Positions 1 through 8,751 of a DNA stretch of 64,000 nucleotides are shown piece by piece (the stretch's first letter is position 1; every line of letters starts with the position of its first letter). Source of the DNA: an uncultured Prevotellaceae bacterium (lineage in GTDB: Bacteria > Bacteroidota > Bacteroidia > Bacteroidales > Bacteroidaceae); contig CAMVOK010000003.1 in the NCBI GenBank assembly GCA_947169115.1, positions 62,001-126,000 on the forward strand, written 5' to 3'. Made by a program: the position numbers and the translations under genes. The notes beneath the pieces are model-generated. The model did not search any database, had not been told where the DNA came from, and saw nothing but the letters and a program-made list of their open reading frames with translations.

Positions 1-3000
1 ATAACCCGTCCGTCTGGTAATTCTTCGCATTTGGGCTCATCGCCATTAGGAACAGGTGTGGCACTGGCACCGCCCAGTGCCTTCCATGTGCGGCCGAAGT
101 CATCCGAGTAGATGACGCGGTTCCCGTTGGGGCGTGCAGCAAGAGCAGCATACAAACGGTAGTAATCACCCACCTTCACGATGCGACTCTGAAAAATCTT
201 TCCACCGCCTACGAAGGCCGCAGCCATAGGGCTTCCACTATCGAAGAGACCGTAGATGTCCTCCGTTTGGTCTATAGGGGTCTCCCATGTCTCACCTCCG
301 TCAAGGCTGCGTATGGCGGCAATCAGGTTGGGATTCTGTCGGTTGGTGTTTGCATTGCCGTAAACGGTACATCCGGCTACGGCCATCACCAGTACCTCGT
401 TGTGCTCACGATCCATCACCACTGCTGGATCGCCGTAAGCAGCCTCCATGGGTGTTTTCTTATTGTTGATGAGTGAGGCATCGCCCACTGCCACGTCAAT
501 CTCCCTGTCGCTCCATGTCAAGCCATTATCGTCGCTTATCTTCACTACGCAGTCCACTTGTCCATAACCAGGGTCAGTGCCACATACGAGTCTTGCTGCA
601 CTGGCAATAAGTCGGCCATCCTTGCCACGTGTGATACCGGGAATGCGGTATGGGGGAATGTCCATACCGCCGCTTAATGTGCTGAATAGGGTGGTGCGAC
701 GTGGTTCCTTACTGGGCATGACATACTCCAGTTCCAGTTTGGTGCTTTGGGTGCTGCTCCAAGTGAACGTGCCGTTGTCCACATACACCCAATATCCGTT
801 GTTTTTCAGTTTCACTTTACCCTCACCTGCTTCAACGATAGCGTACTTTGTGATGGCCGTCTGGTCAACAAATAACTGCATGTTCTTGTCAGGGCCGATA
901 TTGTTCGAGCGTCCCATCAGTTTGATGGTGCAGGCATCATACGTGCCTTCAATCTGAAAAAGGTCATAGTCTGTCTGCGCACTTATCTCGGTGGACCACT
1001 TTGTGAGATTTGCTGCGGCTTTGGCGTAATGTGTATCGTCCACCTTAATCTTCCAGTAACCAGAGAGACGACTGGGTAGTTCGATGGTCTCGCCATTGAG
1101 GAATGCTTCCAGCCGATCCACCTTTTCAGCACATTCAATGCCTGCCACGGCATAATCCTTACAATCCTCGAGCAGGAAGTTCAGAATGTCCATCCATTCG
1201 GCATCCGCCGCTTTTTCCTGTTTCATGATTTGTATCTTTTCAAACTGGTGTATGCCCTCAACGAGTCGTTCAAAGCGTACAGATGAACGGTTGCCAGGAT
1301 AGTAGCAATAGGTGTCACCGGCTCCAAACTTACGGAAACGTGAGTCTGTAAGAGGATGTTCATCCCAGTTAATCCACGACCAGTGGAGGTATCCGTCCAA
1401 TTCATTGGCAGCAATGTGGATCGGCAGGAATGCGGCTTCGGCTGGCAGGGAATTTGAGTAGATGTTGGGTTCGCTCTCGGTGCAACAGGTATATACAGTG
1501 GTCACCAGGTTGTTTTCCCTTCGGTACTGGCGTTCGGCGGCACTGAACTTTTGACCCTGAGCCAAGGCTACACAGAAGTCATATAGTTTGTCGTTCAGCG
1601 ATGAATGGTAGTTGCCAGCCAGAGCCATTTTGAATCCGTTGGCCTTGATGATTTCGTAGGCCGAAAGCATTTGTGCTTCGCTGCGTTCGTCCATGGCAAT
1701 GCAGGTCTTTTCGAACCAACCTTTCTCCTCCAGATGAGTACGGAAAGCCTTTAGGTAGGCGTTCCACAGGGCCTTGTAATCGTCGGTTCCTACAGTCAGA
1801 GCCCAGTCTATGTCCTGGCCAGAAGCTTCGTCGTAGTAACGGAACTTCATGTCCCATGTCACCATGGAATAGCAGTTGATTTGCTTGTTTATTCCGTATT
1901 CGGCGCAGAGTTCCACGTATTTGTCGAAGATGTCGTAATTAAACACCCACGTACCATCAGCCTTTTTGGTTGTCTGAATCATGGCCGAGAACTTATCGTG
2001 TGACTGTTCGCCCCATGGCTCATAGAACAATATGGTGGTCACCACGCTTTGACCAGCCTTTCCCAAAGCTTGCAGATAGGGACGCAGAGCCTCAATGTGC
2101 TCGTCACTCCAACGCTCTACGTCGTAGTATCGACTTACGGCGTAAGGCTGCTGCCAGAGGTCGAGGTGGAATTTCTGGTTGGCTACTTCGGGCAGTGAGT
2201 GAGCATCTACGTTGATGGTCAGGTCTAATGTCTTCACCACATGGTTACTTTCGTTGACGACTTCCATTGTTGTGGTATAGATGCCAGCCTCAATGTCGCG
2301 GGGAATCTCAACAGAGCACCATACGGGACGTGTCTCGCGGGCATTGATGGCTTTGGGCTTGTCCTGGTCAATTACATCGGGCACCAACCATGGGCTTAGC
2401 GAGAAGTCGTGATTGCCGCATCCGCGTCCATCGTCGGTAATGACGTAGTTCAGAAAGCGTGCACTTGCCCATGTCCTGCCTGTACCTATGCCCTGTTTTT
2501 TCACTTCTGTCATCCGCACTGACAGCGAACCTTGATCGGTGTTGCTGAACAACACAGCCTCCAGATTGGCGCGTTCGCCTTTCCATGCACTGATGGTGGC
2601 CGTAGTTGTCTCGGTCAATTGGGGTACACGATGCTTCATATAGAGTTCATTGCGGCTTGCCCATGAACAGTGCAGGCCTTCGGACAGGGTATTCCATTCG
2701 GCCGCTGGGGCGGTAGCCTCCACGGTGGGCTCTTCGTAATCGTCGATGGGATACTTCTGCACGTTCTCCGCCTTCCCCACAATCTTCAGGGTTACGTCTA
2801 TGATGCTTCCGCCGTCACTGATGAAGTTGGCATAGTCGCCACTGGGGTCTGCACAGTTCCATGTCACCGTATATCGCATGCGATAGGTGGAACCTATGGG
2901 AAGGTTCTTCGGTACACGGAAGTTTCCCGGGGAGAGTACGTTGCCGCCCACAGCCTCGCCATTGCTGTTCCACCCGTCGTTGCCGTTGCTCGCTTTGTTG

Positions 3001-3395
3001 TAATGAGAGTAGCACATCAGTTCATTCCCTTCCCCTTCGGTATAAGGCCCATTGCCGAGGAGATTTACTTCGAATCCACCATTCTGGTTCCAGTCAACAA
3101 ACACATAGCCGTGCATCCACTGGCCGTTGATGATGATGTCTGGAGTGACATAGTCGCCTGCTTTCACCTCAAACACGGTGGATGTCTTGTCGAAGTAGGC
3201 CGCACATTTGGGCGCAGTGGCGATGTTCTCCAGTTTGAACTCTGGTGACTGTGTACCCTTAATGCTTACCGTCTTGGGATAGTGCGTCGCATGTGTGACG
3301 TGCTCGTTTTCATCGTGGGCTACGGGATAGTTCTCTGCCCAGACCGAGATGGTCGTCAGCAAGAATGTCGTTAGAAGGAAAAATAGTTTTTTCAT
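1..3395 (-). CDS. Secreted GEVED-GH123-GH33 fusion (N-acetylgalactosaminidase plus sialidase), C-terminus off window
   Basis: I translated about 1,131 codons without a stop; the gene runs off the left edge. Residues 1-20 are a signal peptide (MKKLFFLLTTFLLTTISVWA). About 70-215 is a GEVED-type beta domain with the acidic motif DWNQNGGFEV. About 260-770 resembles the DUF4091/GH123 family (N-acetyl-beta-galactosaminidases); the pair Asp569-Glu570 in AMDER matches the neighbouring Asp-Glu that GH123 uses for substrate-assisted catalysis. A beta-rich linker follows. From about residue 902 a GH33 exo-sialidase begins, with the YRIP version of the FRIP motif near 915 and three Asp boxes (SDDNGLTW, SLDGGETW, SDDFGRTW). 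The fusion would remove sialic acid and GalNAc from the same host-type glycan. The start is fixed by the signal peptide and a promoter about 45 nt upstream. The domain calls rest on motifs; the GH123 call is less certain than the sialidase. Confidence 0.85.
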   Translation of the reverse strand, partial: MKKLFFLLTTFLLTTISVWAENYPVAHDENEHVTHATHYPKTVSIKGTQSPEFKLENIATAPKCAAYFDKTSTVFEVKAGDYVTPDIIINGQWMHGYVFVDWNQNGGFEVNLLGNGPYTEGEGNELMCYSHYNKASNGNDGWNSNGEAVGGNVLSPGNFRVPKNLPIGSTYRMRYTVTWNCADPSGDYANFISDGGSIIDVTLKIVGKAENVQKYPIDDYEEPTVEATAPAAEWNTLSEGLHCSWASRNELYMKHRVPQLTETTTATISAWKGERANLEAVLFSNTDQGSLSVRMTEVKKQGIGTGRTWASARFLNYVITDDGRGCGNHDFSLSPWLVPDVIDQDKPKAINARETRPVWCSVEIPRDIEAGIYTTTMEVVNESNHVVKTLDLTINVDAHSLPEVANQKFHLDLWQQPYAVSRYYDVERWSDEHIEALRPYLQALGKAGQSVVTTILFYEPWGEQSHDKFSAMIQTTKKADGTWVFNYDIFDKYVELCAEYGINKQINCYSMVTWDMKFRYYDEASGQDIDWALTVGTDDYKALWNAYLKAFRTHLEEKGWFEKTCIAMDERSEAQMLSAYEIIKANGFKMALAGNYHSSLNDKLYDFCVALAQGQKFSAAERQYRRENNLVTTVYTCCTESEPNIYSNSLPAEAAFLPIHIAANELDGYLHWSWINWDEHPLTDSRFRKFGAGDTYCYYPGNRSSVRFERLVEGIHQFEKIQIMKQEKAADAEWMDILNFLLEDCKDYAVAGIECAEKVDRLEAFLNGETIELPSRLSGYWKIKVDDTHYAKAAANLTKWSTEISAQTDYDLFQIEGTYDACTIKLMGRSNNIGPDKNMQLFVDQTAITKYAIVEAGEGKVKLKNNGYWVYVDNGTFTWSSTQSTKLELEYVMPSKEPRRTTLFSTLSGGMDIPPYRIPGITRGKDGRLIASAARLVCGTDPGYGQVDCVVKISDDNGLTWSDREIDVAVGDASLINNKKTPMEAAYGDPAVVMDREHNEVLVMAVAGCTVYGNANTNRQNPNLIAAIRSLDGGETWETPIDQTEDIYGLFDSGSPMAAAFVGGGKIFQSRIVKVGDYYRLYAALAARPNGNRVIYSDDFGRTWKALGGASATPVPNGDEPKCEELPDGRV

Positions 3396-3440
3396 GCTAT
3401 CCTTGTTTGATTTCTTTTATGTTTCGTTGGTTTCTCGCTC

Positions 3441-3448
3441 CAAATATA
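3441..3448 (-). promoter_or_regulatory. -7 box of the GH123/sialidase gene
   Basis: TATATTTG on the minus strand matches the Bacteroidetes TAnnTTTG box and lies 45 nt before the start codon. A divergent box serves the lipoprotein gene on the other strand. Confidence 0.6.
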
Positions 3449-3568
3449 ATAACTTTAAATGAAATATAGGGAGTTTGAGCTGACAATAATTTTATTATTG
3501 CCCATTTCTGTTACTTTTGGTTGCATACAATTTATAACAAAATGCTTGCTCGTTCAGTAAGAATGAGT

Positions 3569-3576
3569 TATCTTTG
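3569..3576 (+). promoter_or_regulatory. -7 box of the lipoprotein gene at 3605
   Basis: TATCTTTG matches TAnnTTTG and lies about 28 nt before the ATG. I see no convincing TTTG -33 box. Confidence 0.55.
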
Positions 3577-3604
3577 TTGTCGGTAACACAATAAAGAACG
3601 GAAG

Positions 3605-4384
3605 ATGAGACAGTTTTTCTTGGGTGTTTGTGTCTTGTTGATGGGATGTTCCAGTCCGTCTGTCGATATTCGTCCCGTCGAGGGAACTTTGGATGAGCCC
3701 GTAGCCGCCCAACCCATGCCCGAAGAGGTGAGTGAGGCGATAGCTGAAGCCACGCGTCTGCATCAGTATGAGCTGCTTAATGATGAGCAGGACGATATCA
3801 GTGTGTGGGTACTTGAGGAGGTTGACAATGGCATTCCAACCCAAGGTTATGGTATCACGGTCGTCCGTGGGGCCAAGTCAACCACAATCCCTGAGATATT
3901 CCATGGAAAGAATCCTTCTGCCTGGTATAATAAGGCTGGTGACTTCCTGTGGTTAGCCTGTGGGCAGATGGAGGGAACGGGTACTCTGGTGGAGGCGGCT
4001 TTCCGTTTGTGCTTCCACGATGACGGTTCTGCCTACATCGATGACGTTGTTGAGCCTTATCAGATACAGCAGTTGCTTTGTGAACGTCTGAGTTATAGTG
4101 TAGAGGGAGAGCAAATCTCGTTCTTCGACAAGGGTGGTTTGCTCTGCACCGCCACCAATACGGTGACCGACATGGGAGGTCTTGACGAGGAACAGCCCAT
4201 TTGGATAGGCGAGCAGATTCAGTTCGCCATGAGTGAGGGAAGCCTTCAAGTTCATGTCACTCCTGGTGTGAAGTTCGTTACGGGACTTGTTCTTACTTAC
4301 GACGATATGCCTACCTTCTCTGTTCCAGTTACGATGGCTGAGGATGGTACTGTCATGCTTGGCGAAATCTCCATTGAAGAATAG
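3605..4384 (+). CDS. Lipoprotein of unknown function
   Basis: A 259-residue protein I do not recognise. It begins with a short hydrophobic segment and a lipobox (LMGC, lipidated Cys15), so it should be anchored in a membrane, in this group probably the outer one. The mature part is acidic and looks beta-rich, with no catalytic motif that I can identify. A consensus promoter lies just upstream, and only 33 nt separate its stop from the next small exported protein, so the two may be co-transcribed. The opposite strand carries the GH123/sialidase gene, divergently transcribed, but nothing else links the functions. Confidence 0.75.
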   Translation: MRQFFLGVCVLLMGCSSPSVDIRPVEGTLDEPVAAQPMPEEVSEAIAEATRLHQYELLNDEQDDISVWVLEEVDNGIPTQGYGITVVRGAKSTTIPEIFHGKNPSAWYNKAGDFLWLACGQMEGTGTLVEAAFRLCFHDDGSAYIDDVVEPYQIQQLLCERLSYSVEGEQISFFDKGGLLCTATNTVTDMGGLDEEQPIWIGEQIQFAMSEGSLQVHVTPGVKFVTGLVLTYDDMPTFSVPVTMAEDGTVMLGEISIEE

Positions 4385-4417
4385 TCTATTACATATCTAT
4401 ATTTGTATGAAACAACA

Positions 4418-4996
4418 ATGAGAAATATCATTCTTACCCTCATGGTGTGGATGGCCATGGCCGTCAGTGCACAGGAAAATCTTTCGGGGCGTGTCTATCA
4501 CCATCCCAATATTTTGGCCGACGAGATTAACCAGACTATCAAGGAGGCAAAGGCCGATGTGAACAAGATGCGCGCCGATGCCATAGCCAAGGCCGAGGCG
4601 AAGAAGGAGCGCAAACTGACCGATAGCGAGTTGAAGGAGGTAGATAAACGTGTAGAAGAGGGGTTGAAGATGTTGGAAGCTATGCGGACTGGCATGAAGA
4701 CGGCCGTTACGGTGACTTTCAAGGACGAGAAAAACTTTGTCATGAAAACCGACATGAAGATTGAAGACTCCGCTCTGAAGGCCGCTGGCGTTAGTTGGGC
4801 AAAGCGTAAGATGATAAAACTTGCAACCAACATTATGCCAGCCCAGAAGGGAACCTACGAGGTGAAGGGCAATCAAGTATTCGTTTACGATGGGGAAGAG
4901 ACCGATACCCTGCGCCTAAGCACCGACGGCAAGTACCTTTATGGAAAGTTGGAGTTGGATGACAACAAGAAGTTCAAACTTACGCGCATTCAATAA
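4418..4996 (+). CDS. Small exported protein of unknown function, coiled-coil N-terminal half
   Basis: A 192-residue protein starting at the ATG of MRNIILTLMVWMAMAVSAQ, a clear signal peptide. A TTG five codons upstream is in frame but would extend the charged n-region without benefit. Residues about 40-95 are rich in Lys, Glu and Ala with a helical pattern (many KAEAKKER-type runs), suggesting a coiled coil; the C-terminal half (about 100-190) looks like a small beta domain ending KFKLTRIQ. I do not recognise the family. It follows the lipoprotein gene closely. A TATATTTG match at 4398-4405 lies only 12 nt before the ATG and may be fortuitous. Confidence 0.7.
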   Translation: MRNIILTLMVWMAMAVSAQENLSGRVYHHPNILADEINQTIKEAKADVNKMRADAIAKAEAKKERKLTDSELKEVDKRVEEGLKMLEAMRTGMKTAVTVTFKDEKNFVMKTDMKIEDSALKAAGVSWAKRKMIKLATNIMPAQKGTYEVKGNQVFVYDGEETDTLRLSTDGKYLYGKLELDDNKKFKLTRIQ

Positions 4997-5090
4997 GCCT
5001 CTCGTAACTCCTAATTCGTAACTCCTAATTCGTAATTCGTAATTTGTAACTCCTAATTCGTAACTCGTATTTCCTAACTCTTAAATACTA
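4997..5090. repeat. Short-period AT-rich intergenic repeat
   Basis: The gap before fucO is almost entirely made of degenerate copies of CTAATTCGTAACTC-type units (about 7-14 bp period). Similar low-complexity tracts of different sequence occupy many other gaps in this window. Confidence 0.7.
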
Positions 5091-5096
5091 ATACTT

Positions 5097-6251
5097 ATGG
5101 TAAACAGATTTATTTTGAACGAAGTTTCGTACTTCGGCCCCGGGGCTCGTAAAGAACTGCCCGGAGTAGTAGCCCGTCTGGGCTTTAAGAAGGCCCTTGT
5201 AGTAACAGACAAAGGACTGATGAAATTTGGTGTGGCCAAGATGGTGCTCGACGTAATGGACGCAGCTGGCATCCAGTACGAGGTATTCGACGATGTGAAG
5301 CCCAACCCCACTGTATCAAACGTGAAAGCTGGTATCGAAGCCTGCAAGCGTGCCGAGGCCGACTTCATCGTGGCCATAGGTGGCGGTTCGTCTATGGATA
5401 CGGCTAAGGGAATCGGCATCGTGGTTAACAATCCCGAGTTCTCTGACATCGTTTCTCTCGAAGGCGTAGCCGACACGAAGCGCAAGTCGCTACCCATCAT
5501 CGCCCTGCCCACCACGGCAGGAACGGCCGCCGAAACAACTATCAACTACGTAATCATCGACGAGACTCGTCAGGCCAAAATGGTTTGCGTCGATCCCAAC
5601 GATATTCCGTGCGTGGCCATCATCGACGCCGAACTCATGTACTCCCTTCCCAGAAGTCTCACCGCCGCTACAGGCATGGACGCCATGACCCATGCCATCG
5701 AGGGGCTCATTACGAAGGCAGCCTGGGAACTTTCGGACATGTTCGAAGTGAAGGCTATAGAGATGATATACAAATACCTGCCCATCGCTGTCGATGAACC
5801 CACCAACCCCAAGGGACGTGATGGTATGGCTGTAGCTCAGTACGTGGCTGGTATGGCCTTCTCCAACGTAGGTCTGGGCGTTGACCACGGCATGGCACAC
5901 CCACTCTCCGCCCTCTTCGACGTACCACACGGAGTAGCCTGCGCCATGCTCCTACCTACGGTTATGCGCTTCAATATGCCTGCTGTCATGGACAAATACG
6001 TTGATATCGCCAAGGCTTGCGGCGTCTATGAGCCCACCATGACTACAGAACAGGCCGCCGAGGCCGCTTGCAAGGCCATCGAGGATCTCAGTGCCCGAGT
6101 TGGAACGAACAAGCGTCTGACCGAACTTGGCATTACCGAGAAGGACATCGAAGCCTTGGCCGATCAGGCCATTGCCGATGTCTGCACGCCGGGCAACCCA
6201 CGTCCCGTGACTCGCGACGATATCGTCAGCCTCTATCGTTCCATCCTTTAA
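5097..6251 (+). CDS. fucO: Lactaldehyde reductase (iron-dependent alcohol dehydrogenase)
   Basis: The 384-residue product matches FucO along its whole length (E. coli FucO is about 383). FucO reduces L-lactaldehyde, formed from fucose or rhamnose, to 1,2-propanediol with NADH under anaerobic conditions in the cytoplasm. The nucleotide-binding motif GGGSSMD is at 95-101. The expected iron ligands are all present: Asp195 and His199 (GMDAMTHAIEG), His264 (GVDHGMAHP) and His278 (DVPHGVACA). No other fucose-catabolism gene adjoins it, although a GH95 fucosidase lies about 39 kb away in the window. The ATG follows a low-complexity tract and I see no clear TAnnTTTG box. A strong terminator follows. 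Confidence 0.93.
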   Translation: MVNRFILNEVSYFGPGARKELPGVVARLGFKKALVVTDKGLMKFGVAKMVLDVMDAAGIQYEVFDDVKPNPTVSNVKAGIEACKRAEADFIVAIGGGSSMDTAKGIGIVVNNPEFSDIVSLEGVADTKRKSLPIIALPTTAGTAAETTINYVIIDETRQAKMVCVDPNDIPCVAIIDAELMYSLPRSLTAATGMDAMTHAIEGLITKAAWELSDMFEVKAIEMIYKYLPIAVDEPTNPKGRDGMAVAQYVAGMAFSNVGLGVDHGMAHPLSALFDVPHGVACAMLLPTVMRFNMPAVMDKYVDIAKACGVYEPTMTTEQAAEAACKAIEDLSARVGTNKRLTELGITEKDIEALADQAIADVCTPGNPRPVTRDDIVSLYRSIL

Positions 6252-6269
6252 GCTGTCAGATACCTTCCG

Positions 6270-6320
6270 TACGCCCCCTTGGCTCATAGACTGAGGGGGC
6301 GTATTGTGTTCTTCGTTTTT
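6270..6320 (+). terminator. Rho-independent terminator after fucO
   Basis: Perfect 10-bp stem (tacgccccct / agggggcgta) with a 14-nt loop, followed by a T-rich stretch. Confidence 0.85.
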
Positions 6321-6390
6321 CCCCTCCTTAGTATTATATCGTACACTTATAAATTTTCGTCATTCTCTTTCCATTCTTTTCTTTATTTCT

Positions 6391-6398
6391 TAACTTTG
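6391..6398 (+). promoter_or_regulatory. -7 box of the LOG-family gene
   Basis: TAACTTTG, about 45 nt before the ATG at 6444, the first consensus box after the fucO terminator. Confidence 0.6.
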
Positions 6399-6443
6399 TA
6401 GGCGCGAAAAGCAACTTCATCGTGCCCTTAAGCACACAGAACC

Positions 6444-7427
6444 ATGATTTCCAATCTAGACTACAATAAGGTGGACGGATTAGTAGAGTGGCTGAAAGCC
6501 GTGCCCTACGAAGTTCTTCGACATGAGCGACTTTATAATGCCGAGGAACTCTACCGAGGTTACGAACCCTCCATTGACGAGCAGGAAGACAGGGATTCGT
6601 TTGCTAATTGCTACGACAGTAGGGTCTATCAACACTTCATAGCTCAAGGTAAAGTGTCCAAGGAAATGAATGAATCGGTGGCTCGTTCGTTCCACGATCA
6701 CAGCATCCACATGGCCCTTAAAGCCTTTCTTTCCAAACACGATCCCCGACGCTGTATCGGCATTATGGGCGGACATGCCATTCTGCGCACCGACCCCATG
6801 TTTGCCAGCGTGGCTATGCTGAGCAAACACCTTACTGAGAAGGGCTTCCTTATGGTCAGTGGGGGAGGTCCGGGAGCCATGGAGGCGACCCATCTGGGAG
6901 CATGGATGGCAGGCCGCACGGACAAAGAACTCTGTGATGCCATCCGTACGCTGTCTGAAGAAGCAACCTCGTTCAACGACAGAAAGTGGGTGTCATCTGC
7001 CCTCAATCTAATGAATCGCTACCCACAGACAACCTACGTCAGCCTTGGAATCCCCACATGGCTCTACGGTCACGAACCTTCTACTCCCTTTGCAACCCAC
7101 ATTGCAAAGTACTTCATGAACAGCGTCCGCGAAGACACCATCCTCACTATAGCCTTCGGTGGCATCGTCTATACGCCAGGCAGTGCAGGAACGTTGCAGG
7201 AAATCTTTCAGGATGCTGTCCAGAACCATTACCTATCCTTCGGATTCGCCAGCCCCATGATATTCTTGGGCAAGCAGTTCTGGACGGATGATGTACCAGC
7301 CTATCCCATGATAGAGCACATGCTACAAACGGGTAGATATAAGAACCTCCTGCTCACACTTACTGATGATTCTTCTGAAATAGAACGTGTCCTCATGGAC
7401 TTCCAAAAGACATTTCTCTACGATTGA
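6444..7427 (+). CDS. LOG-family nucleotide-binding protein
   Basis: A 327-residue cytoplasmic protein with the Rossmann-like fold of the LOG (lysine decarboxylase-like) family. Visible signatures are GIMGGHA (106-112), SGGGPGAMEA (139-148) and TPGSAGTLQE (244-253). The last corresponds to the family PGGxGTxxE motif, with Ser in place of the second Gly. LOG proteins hydrolyse nucleoside monophosphates such as cytokinin ribotides, or bind nucleotides. This longer version has about 90 extra N-terminal residues, so its substrate is open. It forms a single-gene unit with its own promoter. The family call is firm; the reaction is not. Confidence 0.8.
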   Translation: MISNLDYNKVDGLVEWLKAVPYEVLRHERLYNAEELYRGYEPSIDEQEDRDSFANCYDSRVYQHFIAQGKVSKEMNESVARSFHDHSIHMALKAFLSKHDPRRCIGIMGGHAILRTDPMFASVAMLSKHLTEKGFLMVSGGGPGAMEATHLGAWMAGRTDKELCDAIRTLSEEATSFNDRKWVSSALNLMNRYPQTTYVSLGIPTWLYGHEPSTPFATHIAKYFMNSVREDTILTIAFGGIVYTPGSAGTLQEIFQDAVQNHYLSFGFASPMIFLGKQFWTDDVPAYPMIEHMLQTGRYKNLLLTLTDDSSEIERVLMDFQKTFLYD

Positions 7428-7571
7428 GCCTCACATTGACTAACATGATTTCCGACTGAATTTGTCTTCTTCTCTATGTACGGGAAATTCGTTGTCTTCT
7501 GTCTCTCCCTATAGGCAAATGAATTAAAGTATTGAACGCTTTCAATTATAGAAAAAAATATTCACAAATCA
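7428..7571. other. Gap with no recognisable gene before the DUF2971 promoter
   Basis: AT-rich sequence with no convincing coding signal and no clear terminator for the LOG gene. Confidence 0.5.
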
Positions 7572-7602
7572 TTTGAGAGTAATAATTTTTATCATAACTT
7601 TG
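7572..7602 (+). promoter_or_regulatory. Promoter of the structured leader and DUF2971 gene
   Basis: TTTG at 7572-7575 and TAACTTTG at 7595-7602 with a 19-bp spacer, the textbook Bacteroidetes arrangement. Transcription should begin near 7609, leaving a leader of about 260 nt before the ATG. Confidence 0.75.
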
Positions 7603-7638
7603 TAGCGTATTCGGTGGAGTACAACCATATATTTGCTC

Positions 7639-7866
7639 AAATTCCGCTCGAACTGCGACCTCGAAACTGGGATAACGGGCAAACTCATACACTTGATGTA
7701 TGCGCACAATAAGCGTAGACTTCTCTGTAAGTGTATGAGGGCTGTCGCAGGCCTGAGCGGAATTTACGACGAAGGCTGCGCTTTTCTTTATGCTCATAAG
7801 GTTAGTTGTGGCTCATGTCGTGAAAGGATGGATCACTAATTGTAATTAACGTTTTAAACTAACCTT
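7639..7866 (+). promoter_or_regulatory. Structured RNA leader (nested hairpins) upstream of the DUF2971 gene
   Basis: Three inverted repeats are visible. Outer: 7639-7649 pairs with 7755-7765 (11 bp) and 7653-7659 with 7744-7750 (7 bp). Inner: 7684-7694 pairs perfectly with 7729-7739 (11 bp, ctcatacactt). Separate: 7798-7807 (aaggttagtt) pairs perfectly with 7857-7866, which ends 1 nt before the start codon and so could hide the ribosome-binding region. This suggests a cis-regulatory or independent structured RNA. I cannot match it to a known riboswitch class, and there is no reverse transcriptase nearby to suggest a retron. Confidence 0.6.
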
Positions 7867-7867
7867 T

Positions 7868-8728
7868 ATGGAAAAAAGAGATGAGATTTATGAGGTGCCA
7901 ACTTTGTTGCACCGGTATTTTAATGCAGAGCATGGTATTAAAGCCCTGTCTACAAGTCAATTGTTCTTCTCGAACGTAAGTGCGTACAATGATCCCTTCG
8001 AGATTGCACCAATAACATCCTATACGAAAGAGATGTTTCAGAACCCAGATGTGGCACAGCAGCAAGTTCTGGAAATGATGGAATCCGATGAGGGTACATC
8101 ATTCTTAGAGAGTCTTGGTATATTGGGAATAGGCAGTGCAATTTCTCTGGGATTGTCTTTGCCTATATCGGTCGTAGCCAGTGTGGCAGGTCTATGGTAT
8201 CTATTTAAAAGTGCTGACGAGGATGAAAAGAAGAATTTTACTCATCACATGAAAAAATATGTACCATTGTTGGCATCTGCCAAAACATGTTGTTTTTCGG
8301 CATCGCCTGATGTTCTGTTGATGTGGAGCCACTATGCGGAGTGGCATAAAGGCATGGTGCTCTCTTTTGATACAGATAAAAATTACTGGCGTAATGCGAA
8401 TTTCTATCCAATGGACTATCAAGAAAAACGTCTGGAACTCCCAACGAAGAAAACAAATCCCAATCGGTATCTGATAAATCTCTTAACCCGAAAGTCAATT
8501 CATTGGAAATACGAGCAAGAGTGGCGATTAGTGGATTGGGCAATGCAAAGCAAAAATGAGCTGCCGTTTGACCCCGAAGCATTAAAAGAAATACGAATTG
8601 GATTATTTATGTCCGATGAGAACCGACAAGAGGTTGTTCGTTTACGGGATGAAAAATATCCTACAGCAAAAATCTTCGTGGCAGAGAGAGACAACAATGA
8701 CTACAAACTAAATTTTCCCGAATTATAA
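7868..8728 (+). CDS. DUF2971 family protein with an inserted hydrophobic segment
   Basis: A 286-residue protein with the DUF2971 signatures in order: LFFSNVSAYNDPFE (about residues 36-49), CFSASPDVLLMWSHYAEWHKGM (about 142-163) and KYEQEWRLV (about 217-225). The molecular function of DUF2971 is unknown; such genes often occur in accessory and defence regions. A hydrophobic stretch (roughly residues 85-118, ending VVASVAGLWYLF) lies between the conserved parts and could be one membrane hairpin, which is not a usual element of the family as I know it. A highly structured leader precedes the gene. The protease gene follows after 23 nt without its own promoter, so the two probably share a transcript. 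Confidence 0.8.
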   Translation: MEKRDEIYEVPTLLHRYFNAEHGIKALSTSQLFFSNVSAYNDPFEIAPITSYTKEMFQNPDVAQQQVLEMMESDEGTSFLESLGILGIGSAISLGLSLPISVVASVAGLWYLFKSADEDEKKNFTHHMKKYVPLLASAKTCCFSASPDVLLMWSHYAEWHKGMVLSFDTDKNYWRNANFYPMDYQEKRLELPTKKTNPNRYLINLLTRKSIHWKYEQEWRLVDWAMQSKNELPFDPEALKEIRIGLFMSDENRQEVVRLRDEKYPTAKIFVAERDNNDYKLNFPEL

Positions 8729-8751
8729 ATCTCCATTTAACTAGAAAACTT

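Noticed and set aside
7546-7839. Small frames on both strands of the structured leader
   Set aside because: They are explained by palindromic sequence; the minus-strand frame crosses a clear plus-strand promoter.
7609-8728. Retron-like unit (structured RNA plus gene)
   Set aside because: The adjacent protein is DUF2971, not a reverse transcriptase, and no msr/msd-type layout with a branching G is evident.
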